DNA of 53,370 nt from Chromera velia (lineage: Eukaryota > Sar > Chromeraceae): assembly GCA_018398765.1 (NCBI GenBank), contig JAHBMJ010003051.1, forward strand, positions 40,911 through 94,280, read 5' to 3'. The translations under genes were made by a program, and so were the position numbers. Shown here piece by piece: positions 23,047 through 35,598 of the stretch; position 1 is the first letter of the stretch; each line of letters begins with the position of its first letter. Below the pieces are notes generated by a model. The model made no database searches and was not told where the DNA came from. It was given only the letters and a program-made list of their open reading frames with translations.

Positions 23047-24349
23047 ATAATAAATTGTATGCAGCAATCATTCAAAAATAATGCGAATTGGAAACAATCA
23101 ATCCATCACTGGAGCATCGATGAACAATCATTTTCTATCTTTTTGCTCGTCTTTTCGAATGTATGTGCGTTGTAATATGATTGAAAACATTAAAATTTTT
23201 TTTTTATCAAATAAGAAAATCAAGCTTTCTAGCAAGTTTTATCAGCCCTGTCCACTCGTATCCACTCGTTTTTCTTATTAAAAGGTACCGAAAGCTTGGT
23301 TTAATATAAATTTTCAAATATTGAACTAATTCAAGTTTTAATTTGAAGTTTAAAATGTCGTTATACTTAATTCATCTAGGGATGCAAATGATTGATTTTT
23401 TTTTAGTTTTTTAAAACGTTTTCAATTAGTCTTCTTATACAATTTTAAATGTATGTTGAAGTGTTAAAATGTCTTCAGTTTGAGCTTCATACAGTTGGGA
23501 TCAGTTGGGCACAGCCTAAGTGATATGCTCACTGGTTTGAATGCGGGGGCTTTAACCACAACAATCAATCAATGTGTCAAAATTAGTATCAAAAACTCTA
23601 AGTTGTAACATACAGATATATCTGTAAGCTGAGTTGGCAACATTGTACAAACTCGAAGCAGCGGTACTTTCCTACACCAGCCTTCCAGGTTTCTCTGTCC
23701 TTTCAGTGCTGATCACATAAGCCACGCTCATGGCCACAGCCAGTTTTTATAGAAGGCAAAGCAGTATGAATGAAGAAAATCGGCGGATACGATAAAAATT
23801 TAGGGGCCTGACTTGAAGAAGTTTCCGCCCGGGGCAGGATGGGGAGTGCACAGATATGCGCAAACCTTTTAGTGCAAGCTTTGAAGTGTTGTAACACTGT
23901 GTGAAAGCTTGGTATACGTACAGCTAGTCAGAAATTAAGGGGGAAGAGAAACAAAGTAGGAGGAGAGAAGGACGTCGGCAAGCGGGGGAACAGGTCGCAC
24001 AGCTCCGACCTGACTCCTCCCAAGCTAACACAACAGCTCAGACTGGAAGCCGGGGGCATATACAGATGAATGGACCACATCTTTGGTTAAGAGTCACCCA
24101 CTTCTATTGCCGGGAAGGATAGACTGATTCGTTCTTACGTTTCTAGGTTTTGGTATGTGTTTTCTCTTATATAGAGAAAACTGGCTGATTCTAGTGCCCT
24201 GACTAACTGATGTCAAATACTGGAAGCTAGGCTAGAAGTTTAGAATTTGAATCAGAAATGGACGGACGGCGATAACGTATGATGATAATGATATATATAT
24301 ATATATATATATAATACTACATTATATATACACACACATGCACATAAAT

Positions 24350-24390
<41 letters not shown>

Positions 24391-24588
24391 CACATACACA
24401 GAAAGAGAGAGAGAGAGAGAGAGAGGGAAAGAGAAAGAGAGAGAGTGGCTCTAAAAAAAACTCCGGAAGTAGTAGTAACATGAGAAGCGTTTCGTAAAAG
24501 TTTTAAAAATATTTTTTTAAAAATAGTTACAGTTTCTTTAGCACTCTTAGAAGTTTCTCTTCTAATGCCGGTGGAAATCTCAAAAGTT
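23047..24588. other. AT-rich intergenic region
   Basis: No convincing gene. It contains a SINE-like module at about 23495-23575 (GTTGGGCACAGCCTA, a possible B-box GGTTTGAATGC, then GGCTTTAAC and an AATC tail) and the compound microsatellite near 24290. Confidence 0.65.
24288..24445. repeat. (TA)n(CA)n(TA)n(GA)n compound microsatellite
   Basis: Successive TA, CA, TA and GA dinucleotide tracts in intergenic DNA. They create spurious short frames on both strands. Confidence 0.95.
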
Positions 24589-27500
24589 TCACTGCCAAAA
24601 GGGCGAGTCAAATCTGTACACGAAGACTTTATTAGGGAACTCTTCGAATACAATCGCGACAATCTGTGCCGGCCTTGTCATTGTTCTCGTCTCTCCCCAT
24701 GCATCCGTCAAGCCTGTCCGTTTGCGCCTTCCATCGCTCTCATCCAATTCCGTCGCATGTGGCAAGCACGCGGCACATGCAAGAGCCATCGGCTTGCATG
24801 CATTCACAGTCTTCTTCTGTCCCTGCTTCGGCCCCTGGAGGCGCGTGTTTCGAGGCGCGGCGTCGGCAGCCGGCTTTGCGTCGGGCTCTTCCTCTTCGTC
24901 GCCTCCTCTGCCACTCTTTGAGGCCGTGGGGGGCCTGGGACCGACCCGGAACGATTTAAGACGCATCCCGGAAAGAGTCGAGATCGCATGGAGGGTCTGT
25001 AGCCGCAGAACGAGGAGAATGCGTGCGTCGGCAGTCAGAGCGAAGAGGGGAGGGGATGAGGGGGAGAGAGGAGAAAGGGGGCACGTCCCTTCTCTCTCCT
25101 GTCTAAAAGTGCCTGAGGAGCCGCCCTCCCCGTCGCCTTGCGGCTCGTCAGATTCTCCCTGTGAGAAGATAACATTAGGAACAAAAGTTGAAAGAAGCCT
25201 TGCAGAGAATCGACGCTAAATGCGCGCATTCAGGAATACAGAGACAACGGGGCAGGAATGAAAAAGAAAGGAGAAAGAGACAAAATGAGAAAGAACTCAT
25301 TTCAGATGAAAGAAAGAAAGTCCGACAGAGACAGACAGGCACACAATGCAGTAAGCTGCTTCACCTCGATCCATCCCTTGAGAGGGTCTCTCACCCTCGC
25401 GACATGCCTCACCCGTCCACCCCCCGACCGACCGACCGACCCTCATGGGCATTGAGATCTTCAAAGGAAACACTTGTCCCTCCACCAAATCGCACACAAG
25501 CCATCTGTAGCAATCCCCTGCCTGCACGGAGAGACGACACAGAATCAGTGTTTGTGTGCAAGTGTGTGTTTCAGCGTCAAGATCGCATACCCAACGATAC
25601 ACTATGCAGCGGCAGCAGAGAAGAGTCAGCTCTTCGTGTTGACTGTTCCTAGAGCACGGGTGTCAACCAGAAAGTGCTATGAGCAGAGTGTTCGACCACT
25701 CCACTTCCAGAAAACAATCACTCACTGGTAGACAGGGAGTCTGAGAGTCCTGGTAAGAGAAAAGGAGAAGACTCACTGATTGACTGACCGAGTACATCAC
25801 AGCTACGTGTGTCTTCATGCTGTTGGTCTTCACGGCAAGGAGCTTTCCCGTTACAGGCTTCCCCCCGTTCCGCGCATTGACTACAGGAATGGGCATAGGC
25901 AAGTCGTGATCACCTTCCAGGTCCTCATCTGACAACCTGCTTGCGTCACTCGACGTTTCTCCTAATGAGATACTCCCTGTCTTTTTCCTCTTTGTCTTCT
26001 TTTTCTTTCCCTTACCGTCATCCTTCCCCTTTCGATTGAGGGCTTCCTCCCTGGCCTTCTGTCGGGCCTCTGCCTTTTTTGCCGTCTCACAGAATATCTC
26101 TGCAAGTGCCAAAACGCGATCTCTCTCGGAGACACAGGAAGGATCAGGGCGCCAGAGACCGGAGGACGAGGAAGGGAACGCACGGTCGTCTGCGCGTTCC
26201 CCCCTCTCTCTCTCTAGATCTCCGACTCTTCCCATGACTCTCCGAGGAACCTTCAAGCCGCTTGACACAACCAAGGACTCTAAGGCTTCCTCTGTCACCC
26301 CTGCTGTGATATAATCCCCCAGTTTGTAAATATGACACAGGGGGAGAGAGAGTGGAATCTGCGCGGAGGCTCCTGCCCTCATCTTCATGTCATCAGGTTG
26401 GAAGGGGGTGACGAGAACTTCAGGGATTCTGGGTGGTTCTTCTTCTCTGTTCTTTCTCCTCTTCCTCTTTTCCAATTTTAGAGGGTATGTCTGCACACAG
26501 GAGTAACAGTCCACGTCAAGGGGAAGGCCGGGAGGGAAGGAACTGAGGGCTGCTCTCTTCGGCAACGGTTCTGTGAGCCTTAAACAGGAGGTCAGCCGAG
26601 GATCTCTGTAGTCCTCTATGTGAGGGATGAGTGCGTCGGGGGAAGGGACGGAGGAGGGGTCTAGGGAGGTCTCGGGAGACCGCGGAAGATTGGTGTCTCC
26701 TCTCTCTGCCAAAGTGTCAAGAGAGGTATGCGAAGGGGGAGGGGGCAGAACGAAGTCTCGAAGATCGAGGGTCACTGCTGCACTTCTCGTGAAGATACCA
26801 GACCTCAATCTGTGCTCAGGTCTATAGGGAAATACAGAGAGGACTCCTGCCGCGTCGATCGTGACGACATAGAAAAACCTCCCTTCTGAGTCTGCACGAA
26901 GAGACTTCCTTGCCCCCTTTCGCATGCCACCCGCAAGCGACGCGCCTCCCCTCCTAGTAGCAAGCCGACCAAAAACGTCAAAAGCCCCCGACTGGGGTAC
27001 CAGAGACGACGGTTCTTCATCTCCGTCTTCTTTTTCAATTTCCTCGCCATCCACGTCTTTTCGTTCACGCCCCCCCCAATTCAAATGGGGTCGGGGTAAA
27101 ACAACCACACCCACAAACAAAACCTCAGGGCCTGTCTCTGCATCAGGCACCCCTGCTGCACCTGTCTGTGTCGTCTGAAAAGTGCCACCCCTGTCAGTAC
27201 CTACCGGAGGGACTCGAAAGAACTCTCTCTCTGGAACTCCAGGGATTTCCAGACGCTCGGAAAAGGCACGGCCTCGGCGTGGGATCCAGGTACCGCCCCC
27301 AATCCTTGGGTCCGAAGGTCCCGGAAGGCTGGGGTTTGCATTCAAATTTCCTGCTCCAACAGAGGAATTCTGTGCGTTGCGGCCTGTGCGACCGCGAGAG
27401 AAGGAGACACCTTTGTGCGGGTGCAGAGAGGACGAGAGAGACATGGAAGCGGCAGTCGTCTGCCACGTGGGGGCGGCAATCCCCCGAGCGTTTGGGCGAG

Positions 27501-29250
27501 ATGAGCTTCTCTTCATTGGGGTCTCATTTTCTTCCGCTTCGAGTAAGTCCCTCAACCTGCTTGTTGGAGAAGGGGAGGGGGGATTGTCATCTTCGAGCTT
27601 TTTTGTTGGTGGGTTCAGATTCAAAGTGGGGACAACGGGAGTGGGGCCTATACTCGTCGTATCCATGGTGGACTGCTGTTGCTTTCTTGCTTGGGGAGAA
27701 TTCTTTTTCATCCAATTAGGAGGGGGTCCACTAGTCTGTCGGAGATGATCGGGAATAATTTCATTGGGATCTTCCACCTTCCTCTCAAAAAGCAAATGTG
27801 CAAGCGTGTTTCCTACAGAGGAGCTCACTCCGTAGGAAGCAGCTGCCCCGAATGATGTGGGAGACAACTGCTTACTTCTCATGAGGGCATCTGTTCCGCT
27901 TACACCAAAAGGACCCTGTGAACTTGCAAACGAATGCACAGAGAATCCACTAGCGTCTCTACCTGTAGTTCTAAAAGGGTGGGGGAGGGACTCTAAAGTT
28001 GCAGAAGGAAACGAACACCCCTCTACAAACGGACGGGTTACCCCTCCTCTCAAAACAGGCACACGGACAACAGCTGCTGTCTTCTCAGCCTCCCTCCTCA
28101 GTAGCTCAAGCTCAAACAGATCTCTTTCTCTGTTCTCCTCCCCATCCTCCTCATTCGCCTTCATTGTTCGCTTTCGACGCAACTTTCTTCCCCCCTTCGT
28201 TTCCGCCTTGCTTTCATCTATTCTTGAAATCGTTTCCGCCTTCATCCCCTGGCGGAGCAAAGCCTCGGCAGGGTCAAGCGTTCCCCCCTCAGCACCCCTC
28301 CGTTCCCATCCCGTGTCCTCACCCAAAAACCGAACACCCCTCTCAGGAACACCCGCAGGCACTGAAAATCCAACCATCCCCCCAGGCCCCCCTGCAGGCA
28401 CGTGCGTCTTTGGCAAACGACTCTGTGCATTCATCTTGCACACCCACCCACTCTGCAGACCCACCAGCAGGCAGTCATTCAAAGACGCGAGGTCCCCATC
28501 CTTCTGTGCTGCCTTCAGCCGTGAGGAATCTCTGAATCCCGTGTCACGGAGACTGCAAGCCGATGCATCCATCTCCCCCCCGTTCTCCAACGATCTCACA
28601 AGACTGCGAAATCCTCGAACCTCACGCTCACCCACACGCCCCCCCCCCCAGTGCCAATCTACCCGATCCACTGCCGCCTCTTGAGAGGGACCAAAAGGGA
28701 ATACACAGACTGCAGACGGCCTGTGTCGCTGTACAGAAGGCCAATAGGCCGCTGAGAGACGAGAGCGCATTCGCATGGTCCCTGGGACCCCCGCCCGTCT
28801 GGGAGACCCGAGAGACGCGGGGGGGGCGTCAAAGTCTCTCTGTCCAAAGTGGTCCGGTCGCATTGCCAATTTCATGTGGAGTGCAGGCACAAGCAGCGGC
28901 TCTTCTTCTGCTGACTTGGATGGGCCTTTCTTTCTCGGGGTACGGGAAGAAGTCTGCAGAGGGACTGCAGTACTTCCTTGCCGGCTTTGTTTGGCATCCT
29001 CTGAGAGGAGGGAGAAGAGCATACAGGTGCTCACAGGGAGGCGGGGCGGTTCTCTGCAAGGAGGGAGGGACAAGGGACAGGAGGCCTTGAGAGGGGCAGA
29101 AGAATTCTTGAGGCCGAGTGAATATACGCGTCTAATGGCAGGCAATCAGGCCAGCGCAGGCATTCTACATTTATAGCCTCGTGCGCATTCGGGAACACAG
29201 AGAGAGGGAGTAAAACCAAAACACACACACACACACACACACACACCTAG

Positions 29251-29281
<31 letters not shown>

Positions 29282-29291
29282 ACACACACAC

Positions 29292-29322
<31 letters not shown>

Positions 29323-32300
29323 GAGGGGGAGGTAGGAAAGGGAGAGCGGCAGCTCTTCCTCAGACTCTCTTGCATTTTCTCCCTCCGTCCATTTTTTCTG
29401 CTTTTCGCCCCCACCCCTTACTGCTTTCTTAACGGGTTGACTAATTGTTTGACGTTGCCGTTAAAAAGTGGTCGAGACAATATCGGCGAAGGACGCAACG
29501 ACAGCACAGGAAAGAAAGTTGGAGCTCTCTTCTTCTGTGTCATTTCACTGCGTGAATAGTCTCTACAAAAAAGAAAAAACGAAAAAGTCAACACTGACTC
29601 ATCTTCCTCGCCGTTATCCTCGTGCAATACGGCGACGCCTTCCCTTTCCCCTTTTTCCTCTCTGCTTCCCATACCCAACCCATCGCCCCTTGCCCCCTCT
29701 TCCTCATGTAATACAGCCAAGTGAGTGGCGTCTTCCGAAAATTGAAGAGAGACGACAGGAACATCCCGAGGCCACTGGGTTCCCTCGTCTGTTGAGCTTG
29801 CCCGACAGAGGAATGGTCTCCCTCTCATTTCCAGAGCTTCTAGCTCATCTTCCTTTTTCTCCAACTCCTCCTGATCGTCCTCTCTGCTGATACTCCGACC
29901 AGGCTGTTTGAGTATGGACCCCTGCTTTTTCAATATCGAGCCTTGCTTTCTCAGGGCTGAGCCGGCTGTGGTCCTGACACGCGAGGGCGCCAGGCTCTTG
30001 GCTGTTTGGAAGTCAAGGAAGTGTTTTGACCCTAGCGGCTTCCCCCCTTCCGTCAGCTCTGTACCCTTAGAGTCCAGTCTCGATGCTGCACGTTGAGAAG
30101 GCAGGGCAGTCTCCTTATCCTTCATCACCGTCATTGTAGACATCTCCTCGGGATAGATGCAGCCTCTCAGAGGAAGGGACCAGACCGCAACTCTTCCTGT
30201 TGTGGTCCCGGCTGCAACAGCAAACCCAAACCCATGTGCCCCCTGTGCCTCTATGCAGGAGACGGTGCCAAGAGAAGAGTCCAAACGGAGGACGCAGCTT
30301 TTGGCAAGGGATGGGGCCATTTCGCGTTCTCGGCGGATCGGGGGAAGTTGGGTGACATCCTGCAATTCATTTTGTGTTTGTGGTCATACTCAGCAATCGA
30401 CGAGAAAGATTGCAAAACAAATCACTTCAATGAGCTTGCCGAGGTACGTCAAGTTGAACGAAGGGTTACTAAAAAGCTCAAAAGGAAGGGAAAAGCCTAG
30501 CTCGTCGAGAAAGATAAGAAAGCATGAACCCCTGAATAATAGGCATAGCAACGCTGAATCAGATGCCTTTTAATGTCTGTTCCCCTCCCCTCCAGCGTAG
30601 AGCTGAGACAGAAAAAAGACAGAAAAGTTCTTCTTGCATATCTTCGTCTTGGCCGAAAAGATAGACGCCCACGATCGAATCAGTGACTGACGAGTAGGTC
30701 TTTTCTCGCTCCGCCCATGGACTTGCTCCTGGAAAGGGTTCTCGTCATGCTCCGTCCAGTACTGTTGTTAGTGAACTTCCGTGTGATGGTTCTTCTGTCC
30801 AGGAGGATCTTTTCAGAAGACAGGAGGGTCCCGAAGGTCGGCAGTCTCCTCACACACACCGTGTCAATCAGCAATGGCTTTCCTCCTCCCCCCCTCCCCA
30901 CCCCCGTCTGACCATCCACAGACGATTTTCGTGGAGGACTGTGCGGAAGAATAGACACGCCCTCTATGGCCTTTTTCTTCTTCTTCCGAGAGGAAGGACC
31001 CCCGCTCACCGTTGCAGCAAGGTCGGCAAAAGGAGAGGGAAAACCTCGGAGGACAATCCACGAGAACGAACCATGGTCTTTTGACCCCACTGCAGATAGA
31101 GTGAACAACAACAATAACAACAAAAAAAAGAATCAACAAGATCCATTGAAAAGCAGAAGTTTTCTTGTAAATAAATGACAGCCAAGAAGAAGTCTGCCAG
31201 AGCGCGGTCTCAGATCTCGAAGAGTAAAGAGCGGACACACACATGCAGGAAAGGGCTACCCGGAGAACACGAAGTCCTTTTTGTCAAAGAACTCAACTCA
31301 CGAAAGCCCCATCAGAGCACATGCATCTATGCAGCCTGGCTGACTGACACAGCCAGACTGACTTTTCAGGTCTCTAGCAAAGCGTACAGCCGTCAGCTGT
31401 TCGAGCCCGTTATCAACAGTTTCGAGTGACACGCTTCTTTTTGATTCTCCCCACCCCCACAATGCCGGTGCAGCCCTGACACCTCTTTTCCCTAATGCCC
31501 CCTCTTTGTCCTCGAAGAATTCCCTCATTTCTCTCTGCAACGATGGGTCTGTACTCCAACTGCCGCTCCAATACAGCGCCTCCTCCTCTTCCTCTTTGCT
31601 CTTCGCCTTGTCCAGAGCCGCGCTGGCTTGCGCTTTCTGCTTTGCCTTTTCAGCTGCAAGGGGAACGAGCAAGTTTTGAGGTGCAATGAACGAATCGTGA
31701 TTGATTGAAATATCCCAAATCTACTCATTTTTTCTGCTTATCTATATGGTTTGAGGCCAGAGAGGCTGCATGGCAAATCGAATCAGCAGGCCGTCGTGAA
31801 GAAGGTTTTGCAGGTCAAAGCGCAAACGGAGAAAAAAGAAAAAATGGGGGCCGGAACGACGTCTCCGCTCGCACAACATTCTAGAGAAGAAGAGAGAAAA
31901 ACATTCCAAAGAGCAGAAAGGAACCGAATACCGACCTCTGGTCAGTCGTGGCTTTGGTGCAGCCGCTTTAGCTTGCTTCTTTTTTCCTTTTCCCGCCGCT
32001 GCTTCCTCCTTCTCTTCCTTCCACTTGATGAATTCTGCTGCGTAGACAGAAGCGCGAACCATTTGGGAACTAACGGCGTCTCTGGAGGCAGCAAACAGGG
32101 AAGCGACCTCCTCAGCAACACGCTGCGTCTCTTCCTCCGCAGCCTCCCACACAATCTCGTCAACTAACGCAGCCCCCGTTTGCATGTGTGTGAAGGCAAG
32201 GACGGAAGAGCGTACTGCTGAATCTGTGGACAACCAACGATGCGCTCTTCTCGAGAGGCCGGAGGTGGACGCCTCAGCATTGACCCGCTCTTCTTCTTTT

Positions 32301-35300
32301 TCTCCCTCTTGCTCCCCCTCCTCCTCATCCACAAAGGCTTGGAGACCGAGGATGTGCTGCTTCTCCTGCCGCTCCTGTTTTCTGTTCTCTGCCCTCACGC
32401 CTGCTGCCGAGATAGATTCTTCCACAATGTCTCTCGCCTGCACGCGAAAGTAGAGAGGAGGACATAAGAATGTGCAGACGCACAGTTTCAAATGAATTAA
32501 TCTCTGCAGTTTACTCTCATGGCAATTTTTGTTTCTCGAGACTTTTCAATTGACAAGGGCAGGCAACACCGACATGCGTAAAATGATGTGTAAGTGCATC
32601 TGAAATATAGGTGCATACTGAATGAGTGGAAGAAAAAAACCGCCCATCTCGATAAAAAAAGGCCAACCAGACTTACCAGAGCAGCGCAGACAATCCACAG
32701 GTCCTGTTGCCTCTGCTGCCGGGCACTGAGAAGAACAGGGACGGGAGGAATAACCGTCTCCGTCTCTGTCCTTCCATCCTCGTCCTCTTCTCTGCCTCTT
32801 CTCTTCATCGACAGAGGCGAAGAGAACTGAGCCGCTGTGGCCCTTTCGAGAGGGCTCAGGGGTGGAGTGGGGACTCTATTTGCCCACACGGTCTCTTCGC
32901 AATCCTTCACCTCTTCTCTCAAAGAACTGAGGGTACCAGGGGGCCCTCTGAGGATCTTGCGGGTCCTCTCAATGATGTCCCTGATGTCCTCATCTTCTGA
33001 CGACTCTCCCTCCGTCCTGGTGAAGTCGATCTCCTCCTCCTCCTCCTCCTTCTTCTTCTTACCCCCTTCTGTCCCGTCTGCCGGGACATTCACTGCCTCA
33101 CTGAGTGCAATGGAGAATCGCAAATCGTCACCCTTGTCCCCCTCGGGACGGCTGAAAAGAGAGTCGAAGGGATGAATCTGCGGACGCTGTGAGTCTGATC
33201 TGTCCGCAGGAGCAGGGGGGCGTTCCGATCCAGCCACAGAGGGTGCAGGCATGCACGTGAAGGGCTCCTCTCTTGTCATCAGGGGGGGGGGCAGGAGGGC
33301 GGAGGAGGAGAGGGCAAGTGTTGCTTCTGAGAGAATGTCCAGGGGAGTGAGCGTCCCCGATGTGCCCCCCCTTCCTTCGTTTTCTTCATTTAGATATGAG
33401 GACACCCCGAGAGAGAAGTTGTCGTCCTTTAATAGCTCGGGCTCCTTTCTATTGAAACTTTTGGTCTCTGGGTTGGTTGGAAGTATGCGGGCAGATTGAG
33501 CGGACTCTAGGGGAAGGTCAATGCAATCGGGACGTTCTGCATGAGCGTCGGCTCTCAAGAAGAAAGTGCGATAATCGGGAGAGGAGGGCGATGGTCTCTC
33601 TGCAACAAGAGATGCTGAAGGAGAGGCGTTGTGGGTTGAAGCAAAGGGGTCAGGGAGAGGGGGGGGCAGTCGCTTTCCTTCTTTTCTGCCTGGGGGGGGT
33701 TCAGCTGCAGTAGGCGGCTCCTCTATGCCCCCCTGCTTCTTTTTCGTTCGACCCCCCGTGCTCTTTCTTTCAAGTGAGCTTTTTCTGCTTTGACTCCTAC
33801 TTCCGCCCCCTGTGCCTTTTCTCTCAAGTGAGCTTTTTCTGCTTTGACTCCTACTTCCGCCCCCTGTGCCTTTTCTCTCAAGTGAGCTTTTTCTGCTTTG
33901 GCTTCTACTCCCTCCCCCCGTACCTTTTCTTTCGAGTGAGTTCTTTCTGCTTTGACTGCGACTAAGTGACCTTGCACCCTTCCTTTCAACGGGGTCCTTG
34001 AGACGGCTCTTACTTCTGCTCGGTCGCGCTTTCTCTTTTTGAGGAGATTCACTTCCTCTCTTACCTTTGCCGTCTGCAATGTCTACAACTCTGCGTGAAA
34101 GGGTGACCGGTAGTTGGAGGGATGCGGTGGGCTGGCTTTCCTTTTTCTTCTTGTCTTCGGGTTTGTCTAGAGCTTTCATGATCTGCTCGAGGCGTGAGAG
34201 GAGGACTTCTTGTTTTTCGGCCTGTGGTGGTTTGTCTTGGGTCTCTTCTTCGCCCTTCTTTTCCTCCTCGTCTTCTTGTTGTTGTTCTCCGTCTTCTTCC
34301 TCTTCCTTTTTCGTTTCTTCTTCCGTGTCGACGACTTTCTTTTTTTTCTCCTTATCTTTCGGATTCTCAGGAAGATTCATAAAGGGGGAGAGAGATGACA
34401 GGACTTCAGGGCCTGGCAACCCGAAGGGACTTCTTCTACCTTCCTCCCCTTCTGCTTCAGAATCCGTGTGCCTCTCCCCCTCCTCACTTTCTCCCTCCAA
34501 CAGCTCCTCCGCCTCCTCTGAAGATTTCAACACTTTCAAAAACAAGGCAGAGTCCGTCAACCAGGCAGGAACTTCGCGGGCGTTCTCCCTCTTACTTTCA
34601 TTTCCTTCCTCTACCCCCTCTCTCTTTTTGCTCCTTGCCCTTTCAACCGAATCGGCCCGGTCGGATCTGACAGATGCCTCACGCAGTCTCATTTCCACCC
34701 CTTTTTTCATCTTTGCCAATTGTCGAAGTTGCTTCGACATTTCCGCCTCCTTGCCTCTCTTTTCCTCCTCCAACCTTCCCCTAACTTCTGCCGACAGTCT
34801 GGCCACAACTTCCGTTTCGTCATCCAGCGGGTTGCGGGTCTTCTTGCCCTCTCTCGAGTAATCAAGACGACAAGCAACAGAGCGGGCTTCACGGAGCACC
34901 GCAGTCGTCGCACCTTCCTCAATGGACGGCAACAGAACTGATGTGCCTGCTGCGGCGTTACGAATACGATCGTATTTGTACTGATCATTTCTGCTCTGCC
35001 GATCTTCCAGGATCTCCAAATGCCTCTTTTGGGCCTTCACTGTATGTGAAAGGTCTCGGAGACGTTCAAGTCGTTCGTCTCTCTCTAGTTTCTGTAAAGC
35101 CAGGGCAGCCAATTCCTTATTCACAGAGAGTGAAGACTCGGAGACTCGAAGCTCTTGCTGCTTGTCATCTAGAATTCTTTGCCGTCCCTGAAGCTTCGTC
35201 AGGTTCTCATTCAGACGAAGACGCTCTCCGACATCTCCGTGGCGAAAGTCCTGAATGTCTTGGATACGATTTCGAATGTCCTCAAGCCGAGCTAAAGTTG

Positions 35301-35598
35301 CAGCGTCTTTTTTCTTTTTCAATAGGGAACGTGCTTCATCGACAAGTCTCTGCTGCTCTTCGAGACCCCTTTCTAGCTCGGCCAGCCGTCTCTCGTCGCT
35401 TTCAAAGGGCGACCCCGGAGTTTCCTGTGCCGTCTCCGTCTCACCCCCTTGGTCCATCTGATCTAGCGTCGGGTTGCTCTTCAAGCCGCCCTCATCCTCT
35501 TCCGCCAGTGTGGGTGCGTGCGCGAAGGCGCTGCTCTCTGCTTCCATCCGGAGGTCCAGGGCGTGAGGGCTGCCCTCAGAAGCATCTGGCCCCTCCAT
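24589..35598 (-). CDS. Very large charged/coiled-coil and WD-like protein, unknown function
   Basis: Exons in coding order: 35598-32677, 32437-31936, 31653-31363, 31089-30692, 30359-29599, 29053-25789, 25521-25441, 25098-24589. All seven joins keep phase and the sum is 2910 codons including stop. Start ATG 35598 is the first Met of a plausible N-terminus; an upstream exon cannot be excluded. Residues 1-974 are highly charged with coiled-coil stretches (for example LAELERGLEEQQRLVDEA), acidic and lysine runs, and an 18-residue SR-type repeat (RSQSRKSSLERKGTGGG). The middle and C-terminal parts have WD-like strands: AAGTTTGRVAVWSL (about 1420), VVSLQFSEDATHLAVL (about 1572), CLLVGLQSGWVCKM (about 1822) and LFALTADARILLVLRL (about 2760). 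Scaffold or dynein-intermediate-chain-like roles are conceivable but unproven. It is divergent from the helicase gene. Confidence 0.75.
29220..29323. repeat. (CA)n microsatellite
   Basis: About 50 CA units with rare interruptions, in the intron between exons 5 and 6 of the large minus-strand gene. Confidence 0.95.
33770..33960 (-). repeat. 54-bp coding tandem repeat (18 aa, SR-rich)
   Basis: Three to four copies of a 54-base unit in exon 1 of the large gene, encoding RSQSRKSSLERKGTGGG-like units. Two adjacent copies are essentially identical, which points to recent expansion. The RxxS pattern offers possible kinase sites. Confidence 0.85.

Noticed and set aside
24565-25219. Plus-strand coding frames
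   Set aside because: They are antisense to the last exon of the large minus-strand gene, which fits in phase with upstream exons.
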